IMG/VR virus record: IMGVR_UViG_3300025872_000301
Coordinates: 1-23,996 of that record
Origin: a virus
Strand: one strand, 5' to 3'
Length of the DNA stretch: 23,996 nt
In this document: positions 7,197 through 13,918 of the stretch, piece after piece
Layout of the letters: each line of letters starts with the position of its first letter
Position numbering within the stretch: position 1 is the first letter of the stretch
The notes under the pieces: model-generated
What the model saw: the letters and a program-made list of their open reading frames with translations, nothing else
What the model was told of the DNA's origin: nothing
The model's database searches: none
Made by a program: the position numbers and the translations under genes

Positions 7197-7625
7197 ATGG
7201 CAGACATTGCAAAGAACATCAACATCAGTGGCCGGCTCGACGGCCGGACGGCAGAGTGTCTGATCGCCAGTTCCTCGACCATTTACGAGGGGACTCCGGT
7301 CTTCATCAACAACACCGGGTTCGCCACCGCTGTCACCACTGACGCGAACACCTTCAAGTTCTTCGGGTTCGCCATCAAGGGTGGAACCGGGGACGGTACC
7401 TCCGTCACGTGTGTCGTTGAGCGCCGTGGTACTCGTTGGTACCCCAAGGCGTCGGTCACTCAGGCGGACATGGGCAAGTTGGCGTACATCACCCCCGCTG
7501 ACAACTCGGTGGCAACCACCACGGCCCCCACTACCGGCGGGGCGCTGTTCATCGCCGGCCGCATCATGGGGATCGACACCACCAACAACCTCGTCGAAAT
7601 CGACCTCGAAGACCGCGTCGCCTGA
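7197..7625 (+). CDS. Capsid decoration-like protein (DUF2190-like), 142 aa
   Basis: ATG 7197 has a good AGGAG nine bases upstream. The product is beta-rich with features of small head decoration proteins of the DUF2190 type: a segment TIYEGTPVFINNTGFATAV, then FFGFAIKGG, a stretch KLAYITPADN and the ending AGRIMGIDTTNNLVEIDL, consistent with a parameter-like beta barrel that is usually encoded just before the capsid gene. Codon use is strongly biased to CGN, CTC and ACC, in line with high copy number on the virion. Position between protease/scaffold and capsid supports the call. Confidence 0.7.
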   Translation: MADIAKNINISGRLDGRTAECLIASSSTIYEGTPVFINNTGFATAVTTDANTFKFFGFAIKGGTGDGTSVTCVVERRGTRWYPKASVTQADMGKLAYITPADNSVATTTAPTTGGALFIAGRIMGIDTTNNLVEIDLEDRVA

Positions 7626-7640
7626 TCGGAGATCTGAACC

Positions 7641-8738
7641 ATGCCAATCCTCAGTCGTAATCGTCAGATCACGCGCAAGGAAGTTCGCGGCCTCTTCGCG
7701 AAGTCCTTCATCACCCAGTCGCGTGACGTCCTCTACCCGCTCTTCACCGAGACCGTCGACACGTACTCCGAGAAGGAATACTTCGCGACGCTCGGTACCG
7801 TCCCGCAGGTTCAGCAGATCACCGACGAACTCGAGGTCCCGTTCACTGAACTGAACGAGTACACCTTCGATTTCACGAACAAGTTGTACAAGAGCCTGAT
7901 CCGGCTCAAGCGCGGACTGGTCGACTTTGACCAGACTGGTCAGTCGCGCACTCTGCTCCACTCGCTTGCCGGCCGCGTCGTCAACTTCCCCGACAAGTTG
8001 GCGATGACCCGCCTCCGGAACGGAACTGATTCAACTCTCGGAAAGTGCATCACCGGATCGGCGTTCTTCTCGACGTCGCACGTGCTTGGTAGCCAGTCCG
8101 GCCAGTCGAACCTGCTCTCCGGCAACACCCCCACGAACTCGTGGACTAGCACCACGGCACGAGCCGACACCGCCGAGAAGGTGATCGTCGACCTCGACCG
8201 GGCTCTCGTTCAGATGCTCTCGTGGAAGGACGATCAGGGTGAACCCTTCTATCAGAAGATTCGCCCCGAGGACCTCGTGGTCGTCTGCTCTCCGCTCCTC
8301 TACAGCACGATGAAGTTGGCGCTGTCGGCTAAGTTCATCAAGCAGACCGACAACGTCTACGAGGGCTTCGTGGGCGGCGTCTACTCGAGCAATTACCTCC
8401 CCACCTCTGGCGCTGAAGCAGCGGACTGGTACCTGATGAACGTCGGTCACGTGAACCGGCCGCTCGTCTACAGCCGGTTCCGGATGCGCACCGATTCGGA
8501 GATGCAGGACACGCTCTCCCAGTACCAGTCAGCGGGTTCTCCGTTCAACATCACGATGGAGGACCTCCGCAACCTGTCCTCGGTCGAGATCCTCACCAAT
8601 CTCGGCGAGCGCGGTGGCATGAACGCTGACAGTCACGTCATCCTCCACGAGGAGTTCCTCATGGCGGCCCGTTGGCGTGGCGAGGTCTCCTACGGCATCC
8701 CGTGGGCGGCCGTGAAGATGGACAACACCGCGACCTGA
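7641..8738 (+). CDS. Major capsid protein, Mu gpT-like
   Basis: Main shell protein, 365 aa, HK97 fold expected. The sequence around residues 75-150 fits the Mu-like major head subunit (gpT): NKLYKSLIRLKRGLVDFDQT, then SLAGRVVNFPDKLAMTRLRN and GSAFFSTSHVLGSQSGQSN, matching the family pattern of an acidic-pair segment, a conserved N-x-P-D and an FF-x-x-x-H. GGAGA lies nine bases upstream of ATG 7641. Every Arg codon is CGN with no AGA or AGG, the strongest codon bias in the window, as expected for the most abundant protein. A strong hairpin follows the stop. Confidence 0.88.
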   Translation: MPILSRNRQITRKEVRGLFAKSFITQSRDVLYPLFTETVDTYSEKEYFATLGTVPQVQQITDELEVPFTELNEYTFDFTNKLYKSLIRLKRGLVDFDQTGQSRTLLHSLAGRVVNFPDKLAMTRLRNGTDSTLGKCITGSAFFSTSHVLGSQSGQSNLLSGNTPTNSWTSTTARADTAEKVIVDLDRALVQMLSWKDDQGEPFYQKIRPEDLVVVCSPLLYSTMKLALSAKFIKQTDNVYEGFVGGVYSSNYLPTSGAEAADWYLMNVGHVNRPLVYSRFRMRTDSEMQDTLSQYQSAGSPFNITMEDLRNLSSVEILTNLGERGGMNADSHVILHEEFLMAARWRGEVSYGIPWAAVKMDNTAT

Positions 8739-8765
8739 TCCGGTCTTCTTCCCCCTTGCCAAGAT

Positions 8766-8795
8766 GAAGGCCCCGTGGAAAACCACGGGGCCTTC
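8766..8795 (+). terminator. Hairpin terminator or attenuator after capsid gene
   Basis: A perfect 13-bp stem (8766-8778 with 8783-8795, GAAGGCCCCGTGG pairing its complement) closes an AAAA tetraloop. It is followed by GTCGTATTTG, with only a short T-rich run. It lies 28 nt after the capsid stop and only 14 nt before the connector ATG, which has no visible Shine-Dalgarno. It could end most capsid transcripts and lower expression of the tail genes. Confidence 0.8.
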
Positions 8796-8809
8796 GTCGT
8801 ATTTGTGGT

Positions 8810-9316
8810 ATGGCATACGTCTACGCCGACAAGGCCGAGATTCTGAAGCGGTTTGACGCCCGTGTCATCGTTCAGTTAACCAACGACGACGAGAAGGTCG
8901 ACCCGAACGACCTGACGGCAATCAACGAGCCGGTGCTCACGACGGCCGAGAATGACGCCGCTCAGACGGTGGATAACTTCCTGCGCTACGTGTACGAGGT
9001 ACCGTTGACCGGGTCGAACATCACCGCCGAGATCAAGGGAATCACTGCCGCCCTGACTTGGTGCATGTTGTGGGAGAGAAGGGGAGAAGAGTCCGAACAG
9101 GTCACTGCTCTCCGGAAAAGGATGTTCGAGCGCTTGGAGGCGATGGGCAAGCAGGACGCCGCAGAGGTGCGGGGAAAGCGCTCCACCTCTTCGATGGCCG
9201 TCAGGTCTACCAAGGGCAAGACCCGGACCATGTTCGACCGCTGCGGGTATTTCGACGGGCTGAGCATCGGGGGTACGCGTTCGTTGCCGGCTGACACTGA
9301 GGGGACCGGAGTATGA
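8810..9316 (+). CDS. Head-tail connector, Mu gp36-like (DUF1320-like)
   Basis: 168 aa. The N-terminus, MAYVYADKAEILKRFDARVI followed by VQLTND, then AENDAAQTVDNFLRYVYEVPL and an alpha-helical block with a conserved Trp, matches the gp36/DUF1320 family of head-tail adaptors: YA-x-x-x-(D/E)-(I/L) ... A-x-x-x-(V/I)-D-x-(F/Y)-L-R-Y. It completes the connector below the portal. Its place directly after the capsid gene and before gpG agrees with Mu order. The C-terminal 50 residues are basic and Ser/Thr-rich. The ATG is directly after the capsid hairpin and has no clear ribosome binding site, suggesting weak or coupled translation. Confidence 0.75.
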   Translation: MAYVYADKAEILKRFDARVIVQLTNDDEKVDPNDLTAINEPVLTTAENDAAQTVDNFLRYVYEVPLTGSNITAEIKGITAALTWCMLWERRGEESEQVTALRKRMFERLEAMGKQDAAEVRGKRSTSSMAVRSTKGKTRTMFDRCGYFDGLSIGGTRSLPADTEGTGV

Positions 9317-9320
9317 ACGC

Positions 9321-9416
9321 AGCCACGGGAAGGTGTCTCCGAGGCCACGGAGACTTCCGGGTGGCCTTCCGGTCCTCCCGCCCGGGAGCGAGTCTCGGAG
9401 GCACCTTCCCGTGGCT
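9321..9416. repeat. Long inverted repeat with two inner stem-loops
   Basis: Outer arms 9321-9343 and 9394-9416 are complementary over 23 bp with one mismatch (a G-T pair on the + strand RNA). Inside are two further hairpins: AGGCCAC (9342-9348) with GTGGCCT (9361-9367), and CTCCC (9375-9379) with GGGAG (9384-9388) around a GCCC tetraloop. The fold is therefore a three-way junction of about 96 nt. It fills exactly the gap between the connector stop (9316) and the gpG-like start (GTG 9411 lies in the right arm). Without a T-tract it does not look like a simple terminator. Confidence 0.85.
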
Positions 9417-10007
9417 GTGACTATTCACGTTGACGTCCAGTCAGCCCTCAATAGAGACACCATCAGGCGAATAAAGGCACAGATGGCGTTTCTGCTACAG
9501 GAACAGACCAACGACCGTATCGAGACGTCCGGGGACGACGAGATATCGTTTGAGACCTTGCCTAGGGACAGGCCGAACGGAAGCAGGGACAGACCGTTGT
9601 ACGACACCGGTTCCCACCTGTTGGACTCCATCACTCACGGGGTGGACGCAGACGGGGCGTGGGTGGGTTCTACGTTTCAAGGGGCCAAGATCCACCAGTT
9701 CGGAACGGTCGGGGCACGTGCGGCAGACGTGGGGCAGGGAACGTTACCGACCATCAGGCCAGTTCGAGCCAAGGCTCTGTTCATTCCCCTGACCACCCGC
9801 GCTCAGAAGTCGGTTAGAGTCGGTTCGGGCCCCAAGATCACTCGCATGGGCTCGAGGAAGGCCAAGGGTACCAACGTTATGTTTGACTTAGTGCCCGGGG
9901 TGGACTTCATCTTCTTGAAGAAGGCAGACATTCCACCTAGACCGTTTCTGCGCGTGTCACGTAAGAACGCCGAAGAGATCGCCGAACTATTTGAAGGAGC
10001 AGATTGA
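9411..10007 (+). CDS. Tail completion protein, Mu gpG-like (phage virion morphogenesis family)
   Basis: About 198 aa from GTG 9411 (or 9417). The family signature is seen as RPLYDTGSHLLDSITHGVDA, then AWVGSTFQGAKIHQFGTVG and, near the end, KADIPPRPFLRVS, matching the phage virion morphogenesis (gpG) pattern L-x-x-T-G-x-L-x-x-S ... IHQFG ... PPRPFLG-x-S. The protein closes the head-proximal end of the tail. The frame is open further upstream to a GTG at 9333, but this would translate the hairpin into a Pro/Arg-rich leader, so I reject that start. From here on, codons AGG, TTG and CTA become common, unlike the capsid genes. It overlaps the tail tube ATG (TGATG). Confidence 0.75.
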   Translation: MAVTIHVDVQSALNRDTIRRIKAQMAFLLQEQTNDRIETSGDDEISFETLPRDRPNGSRDRPLYDTGSHLLDSITHGVDADGAWVGSTFQGAKIHQFGTVGARAADVGQGTLPTIRPVRAKALFIPLTTRAQKSVRVGSGPKITRMGSRKAKGTNVMFDLVPGVDFIFLKKADIPPRPFLRVSRKNAEEIAELFEGAD

Positions 10008-10462
10008 TGTCGTTCATCGCCGGACACTATAGCGCAACTTGGAACGGTAACAACATCGGTACCACCGAGCGCGGGTTTCGTCTGCAAATGACCAACCACC
10101 ACGAGACCGTCCTTACCGATACGTTCGGTGACGCGCTCGCCGATGGCGTTCAGCGCGGCGTTGATTACCGCGTCACCCTCGAGTACGTCGAGTATGACCT
10201 CATCAAGGCGGCGATCGCGGCACAGGCCGGCACCTTTGGCACCATGGGCAACGTCGGGAAACTGTTGTCCGGTCTTGCGAAGCCGTTGGTGTTGACTGCA
10301 ACTGCCGGCACCAGTGCTGCCGGCCAGATCGCAACTCTCACCGCTGCCGCTGCGGTCATCGTCTCAGACACCGAGATCCTCTTGGCAAACAACCTGCGGA
10401 AGGGGCCATTGACCTTCCTTCTCATCCCGAACTCCTCGGGAGTTCACTTCACCACTACCTGA
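10007..10462 (+). CDS. Major tail tube protein (probable)
   Basis: 151 aa from ATG 10007, which shares a base with the preceding stop and has GAAGGAG upstream. The pattern TWNGNNIGTTERGFRLQMT, then VLTDTFGDALADGVQRGVDY and VTLEYVEYDLIKAA is typical of tail tube proteins: W-x-G-x-x-x-G-x-x-x-x-G near the start, a D-x-(F/Y)-G-D acid pair, and a V-x-R-G beta strand before an E-x-D helix. Codon use returns to the optimal CGN/CTC type, as expected for an abundant structural subunit. Position directly before the tail chaperone pair is the usual one for a tube gene. Confidence 0.75.
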   Translation: MSFIAGHYSATWNGNNIGTTERGFRLQMTNHHETVLTDTFGDALADGVQRGVDYRVTLEYVEYDLIKAAIAAQAGTFGTMGNVGKLLSGLAKPLVLTATAGTSAAGQIATLTAAAAVIVSDTEILLANNLRKGPLTFLLIPNSSGVHFTTT

Positions 10463-10472
10463 TAGAGGACCC

Positions 10473-10763
10473 ATGGCAGCGATCAAGTTGAAGGACGTCT
10501 CTCCTCCGATGATGGAGGTTGAGATGCCGGACGGAACTACTAGGCTTTACGATCCCTTCGCGATCATCAGGGGGCTCGCCCCCGTGTTGGAGGCTGGCGC
10601 CGAGAAGACCTCGTACACGCAATTGCAGGATGTTGCCCGGAAGTGCTTTGACCTCGGGCCTGAGATCACGGACTACCAAGTGATGTTCCTCATCAACCAG
10701 TTGGTCCGGTTCGTGGAAGAGAGCGCAGCGGTAAAGGGGCTTATGCCAGTTCCGCAGAGTTGA
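10473..10763 (+). CDS. Tail assembly chaperone, G frame
   Basis: 96 aa; GAGG upstream of ATG 10473. Tail assembly chaperones bind the tape measure during tail assembly and are not in the virion. The product is a small mixed fold beginning MAAIKLKDVSPPMMEVEMPD, then helical. Identification rests on architecture: it lies between the tail tube and the tape measure, and it ends over a second frame that begins with a consensus -1 slippery site plus stem (see 10733-10797). Reading through the slip gives an 89-residue G part joined to an 89-residue T part, 178 aa in total. Confidence 0.8.
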   Translation: MAAIKLKDVSPPMMEVEMPDGTTRLYDPFAIIRGLAPVLEAGAEKTSYTQLQDVARKCFDLGPEITDYQVMFLINQLVRFVEESAAVKGLMPVPQS

Positions 10764-10797
10764 TCGCCTTCTACGGCATCCAACCTTCGGAACTGGC
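10733..10797 (+). promoter_or_regulatory. Programmed -1 ribosomal frameshift signal
   Basis: The heptamer A AAG GGG at 10733-10739 is in the G frame (codons AAG, GGG) and allows both tRNAs to re-pair after a one-base slip (AAA, GGG). After a five-base spacer, 10745-10754 (GCCAGTTCCG) is perfectly complementary to 10788-10797 (CGGAACTGGC), a 10-bp stem around a 33-nt loop. After slipping, reading enters the T frame at GCT (10739) and stays open to 11008. Confidence 0.88.
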
Positions 10798-11008
10798 TAA
10801 CCTCACTGAAGAAGAAGTGCAAGGTCTCGTAGTGAACATGCCTAGGATCAATGCTAGGCGGCGCCTCGAGTTCGTGTGTGACGTCATGGCCGCCATGCCG
10901 TCAGACTCCAAGGGAGTCAGCCATTACCTGACTGAACTGATCAGGGCCGCGTTTGACGGTGACGACACCGCTCAAGCAGTGGCCATAGAGGCAGTGACGA
11001 GGAACTAA
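10739..11008 (+). CDS. Tail assembly chaperone, T extension (made by frameshift)
   Basis: This frame is open from 10652. After the slip it reads AYASSAELIAFYGIQPSELA and is helical with acidic and Arg-rich segments (LTEEEVQGLVVNMPRINARR). The only candidate independent start is a TTG at 10760 overlapping the G stop, so expression as the C-terminal part of a G-T fusion is more likely, as in lambda and many other siphophages. Its stop is followed at once by the ATG of the next gene. Confidence 0.8.
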   Translation, partial: AYASSAELIAFYGIQPSELANLTEEEVQGLVVNMPRINARRRLEFVCDVMAAMPSDSKGVSHYLTELIRAAFDGDDTAQAVAIEAVTRN

Positions 11009-12271
11009 ATGGCCATCGATTACACCAACACCTTCACCCGACTCGGCAGGTTCATTCACGAGATCAACCATGCCATAAACCGCCAAGACAATCAGTACAT
11101 GGGCGCGGGAGTCGGCGCCGACTACATCTTGGACCAGTTCAACGACAATAGGGAGTGGGTGACGTCCGTTCTACCCACCTTCTCGTCGATCTCCAGTAGT
11201 CTGAAGTCACTGGCTTCTTCCCTCTCTTCACAGGCAACGACGTACTTGACGTACGAACTCAGGAACGAATTGAACGCTTCCGGGGACGGTGCGTCTTACA
11301 TCGTGCCCCTGTTGATCGAGAGGATGAAGGACGATTCTCAGACCGTGCTTACCAACACTTGCACGGTGTCGGTCACTGCGGGTACCAACGTAGGAAACGG
11401 ATCTCTCCACGTGTCGGCTCTTACCGGCGAAGGGGTCACCCATCAGGGACTGATACCCGAGGTGGTGAGGGTGACGTGCACCAAGTCGGTGCCATCCAGT
11501 GGTTCGGAATCGTTCGAGATCGTCGGACGAGCCAAGACCGCCCCTCAAGATGGCGTGTCAGACCCGGGCAGCGGAGTGGGTCCCACTTTGAGCAGCGTGG
11601 TGTCCAACTCAGTGGTGTCGAATGGGTCGCTGTCCAACTATTCGTCGTCGAATACGCCCGACTCATGGACGATCGACTCGGGCACCGTTGGAACCAATAT
11701 CTTTGAGACCGTTGCAGCGCTCCACGCGTTCTCTAAGTCCCTCGAGTTCAAGTCTTCCGGCGTCTCAACCATCAGGATCACTCAGAACCTCAGCCTGACC
11801 GGCAAGAAGGTGTACTTCTTGAGCGTGTGGTTGAAGAGGTCCGGCGGCACTTGGACTGCGGGTAGCACCTTTACGGTGAAGGTGTCGGGCACCGGATGGA
11901 CCGCAGTTAATGCGTTCACTGCAGACCCGAGCACCATCTCGTCGTCTCAGTTCAACTCGTCGGTCATCTTCTTCGCTACCCCCGAGAACGTGCCGTCAGA
12001 TGCGAAGGTCACAATCGAGTGGACCTCTGCCACGGGCAACGTCGGTAAGTCGGTGTACGTCAGTGGTTGCTTCGTCTCCACCGTGTCCACTCACGCCGGC
12101 GTCAATTATTCGGTCACTCGCGGGTCGACCAATTACGCCATCTCCGACTCCTTTTCGTGCACCACGACCAACGCCCGGGACGGCAAGTTCCAAGATTACT
12201 TCACTAGGTTCCTCGGGTATCAGTTGCCGTCATCGGCTAGCCCGACCATTTCGGATACTCTAGCGTCATGA
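11009..12271 (+). CDS. Virion protein with a carbohydrate-binding-module-like domain, 420 aa
   Basis: ATG directly after the chaperone stop. Residues 1-120 are helical (a core-binding or assembly segment with SSISSSLKSLASSLSS). Residues about 200-385 have the pattern of jelly-roll CBM4/9-like modules: DSWTIDSGT, SLEFKSSGVSTIRITQNL, VYFLSVWLKRSGGTWT, and KVTIEWTSA before a final strand. Such modules in phage proteins bind surface glycans or the capsid/tail exterior. The middle is Ser/Gly/Val-rich. Its position between chaperones and tape measure is unusual. It may be a tail-surface decoration or fibre; the domain call is by eye. Confidence 0.6.
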   Translation: MAIDYTNTFTRLGRFIHEINHAINRQDNQYMGAGVGADYILDQFNDNREWVTSVLPTFSSISSSLKSLASSLSSQATTYLTYELRNELNASGDGASYIVPLLIERMKDDSQTVLTNTCTVSVTAGTNVGNGSLHVSALTGEGVTHQGLIPEVVRVTCTKSVPSSGSESFEIVGRAKTAPQDGVSDPGSGVGPTLSSVVSNSVVSNGSLSNYSSSNTPDSWTIDSGTVGTNIFETVAALHAFSKSLEFKSSGVSTIRITQNLSLTGKKVYFLSVWLKRSGGTWTAGSTFTVKVSGTGWTAVNAFTADPSTISSSQFNSSVIFFATPENVPSDAKVTIEWTSATGNVGKSVYVSGCFVSTVSTHAGVNYSVTRGSTNYAISDSFSCTTTNARDGKFQDYFTRFLGYQLPSSASPTISDTLAS

Positions 12272-12753
12272 CGGTAAAGGACCACCCCAACCTAGTGCTC
12301 GATTTCGTGGTCAATAAGATCATCGAGAGGTTGTCCGAGCAGTTCTCCCGGAACAACTGCAGGGTGGTCGCGACTCCGATGCTCGTACCTCAGAACGCCT
12401 TTAAGTACGTACAGGTGTTCTACTCCGGGTCATCGTTTGAGATGGGTGAGGGAGACGCCAACCTCATCCGCAGGATGTCGTTTGGGGTAAGGATCTACGC
12501 TAAACTGGCGTCTCACGAACTGAACCAAGTCGAGGAGACTAGCAGGGAACTGGTGAACATGGCTTACGACGTAAGCCGCGTGGTGCACGGTTTGTACGAC
12601 ATCGTGGAGGCACCACTGGATGAGGCTCCCATCTTGGAGACAGAGGCCCCGATCAGGGGAGCAGAGGCAGAGGGTTCCTACTTGATGTACGTCGACCAGA
12701 CCTACAGGTGCCACCTTCACTCGACGTGGACGGAGGTGAAGAGTGGCAACTGA
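12268..12753 (+). CDS. Possible tail terminator or minor tail protein, 161 aa
   Basis: The ATG overlaps the previous stop (ATGA). The product is a mixed alpha/beta protein: N-terminal helix (LVLDFVVNKIIERLSEQF), beta strands (FKYVQVFYSGS, MSFGVRIYAK), then a long helix with EETSRELVNMAYDVSRVV and a C-terminal strand with a Tyr/Arg-rich segment. This layout resembles tail terminator and head-tail joining proteins in general, but no specific family motif was recognised. Ends with an 11-nt overlap with the tape measure gene. Confidence 0.5.
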   Translation: MTVKDHPNLVLDFVVNKIIERLSEQFSRNNCRVVATPMLVPQNAFKYVQVFYSGSSFEMGEGDANLIRRMSFGVRIYAKLASHELNQVEETSRELVNMAYDVSRVVHGLYDIVEAPLDEAPILETEAPIRGAEAEGSYLMYVDQTYRCHLHSTWTEVKSGN

Positions 12754-13918
12754 CGACATCAAGGTCGGGCTAAAGGTCACGCTAGACGAAGAATCCATGG
12801 CTCGGGAGGTTCAGAAGGCCGAGGCTCGAGTAAACAAGAAGGGATCAGCGTCCGGTTCTCCGGGCGGTGGGTCCCAATCCGGGGCCAGCCTTGCCGAAGC
12901 ACTCAAGATCTCCGTCACCAAGCCAATAGTCGACAAGTTGGCGAAGATCGAGGAGAAACTCACTAGGGCGGGGGCATCCGCACAGATGGCGGGTGGGATC
13001 GCTCAGGTTCTGATGGTGCTCAAGATCCTAGACGCCATGTATCAGGCGATCAAGGCCGTCCTGTCTAGCATCTGGAACTTGACTCAGTCACTCAGTAGGT
13101 TCTCGCCGGTCCTTTCAGTTGCCTTTCGTCAGTTGGCCATTCTCCTCCGGATGCTGTCCATCGATCTCGGCAGATTGATCGGAAACGAACTGGCTAACCT
13201 AGTAAACTTCATCAAGGAACTGGTGGCGTTCCTATACGCCATATTCAGGGCTGACATCAAGATCTTGGCCGTGTTGTTCAGTCTGCTGATTGACGCGCTC
13301 AGGGTTGCGTTGGACGTTATTAGGTACGTGTTCAGCAAACTGTTGTGGTTGTCCGGGAAGATTTATGACGTGGTGGGTGACGTCTTGCTGTGGATCGCCC
13401 AGTACGTGCCGGGGACCATCGGTACCATGCTGTTGGAACTGGGGGCCGTAACCAAGACGGTCGCCGGCGAAATCCTCAAGCATGCTGAACTAGTCAAGAA
13501 CTCATCGCAGGCCGGCAAGAACGCAGTTCAACAGATGAATTCCGCCCTGATCTCAGGGTTCTCCTTCATGGGTCAGCAGGGTTACCAAGGTGTGACCGCA
13601 CCCGGGCAGGGTGACGAGAGAGAAGCCCCCAAGTGGGTTCCTCCACTAAAGTCAGAGGGTAACGTCAGGCAGTACAAGAACGTTCCGTCCAACTCGGTCG
13701 CCACCGGTCGCAAGGCCGTGAACATGCAGACCCCGCAGATGGCTAGCGTGGTGAACAACGTGCAACTGAACGCCGAAGTCAAGTTGCAGCACGAGGAAGC
13801 GGTGCAACGTGCCATCGAGGAGATCCGTGGGTGCTTGGTGAAGGCCATCCACGGAGTCCGAAACGAGCAAATCCTGCTGTCTAGCAAGATCTACGCGAGG
13901 ACGGTGATCGACCTATGA
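12743..13918 (+). CDS. Probable tape measure protein (short), 391 aa
   Basis: GTG start at 12743 inside the previous gene (11-nt overlap), with GAGGTGAAGA upstream. N-terminal region is charged with a Gly/Ser linker, then a long helical, hydrophobic region from about residue 85 to 250 with membrane-like stretches (VLMVLKILDAMYQAIKAVL; IKILAVLFSLLIDALRVAL), and a helical C-terminus. Order after tail tube and chaperones, and before the two large tail-tip proteins, makes it the best tape measure candidate. It is short for that role; if it were the tape measure, a rule of about 0.15 nm per residue would give a tail of about 60 nm. Alternatively it is a different membrane-active tail protein. Confidence 0.6.
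   Translation: MATDDIKVGLKVTLDEESMAREVQKAEARVNKKGSASGSPGGGSQSGASLAEALKISVTKPIVDKLAKIEEKLTRAGASAQMAGGIAQVLMVLKILDAMYQAIKAVLSSIWNLTQSLSRFSPVLSVAFRQLAILLRMLSIDLGRLIGNELANLVNFIKELVAFLYAIFRADIKILAVLFSLLIDALRVALDVIRYVFSKLLWLSGKIYDVVGDVLLWIAQYVPGTIGTMLLELGAVTKTVAGEILKHAELVKNSSQAGKNAVQQMNSALISGFSFMGQQGYQGVTAPGQGDEREAPKWVPPLKSEGNVRQYKNVPSNSVATGRKAVNMQTPQMASVVNNVQLNAEVKLQHEEAVQRAIEEIRGCLVKAIHGVRNEQILLSSKIYARTVIDL

Noticed and set aside
6472-7212. 246-codon minus-strand open frame
   Set aside because: Shadow of the protease/scaffold coiled coil; composition is repeated Leu/Val/Asp typical of antisense frames.
7119-7961. 280-codon minus-strand open frame over decoration and capsid genes
   Set aside because: Shadow of strongly coding plus-strand genes with high GC third positions.
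9333-9410. Upstream GTG start for the gpG-like gene
   Set aside because: It would translate the hairpin into a Pro/Arg-rich leader unlike family N-termini; GTG 9411 fits better.
10760-11008. T chaperone frame as an independent gene from TTG 10760
   Set aside because: The overlapping slippery site and stem explain its expression better as a G-T fusion; the TTG has no Shine-Dalgarno.
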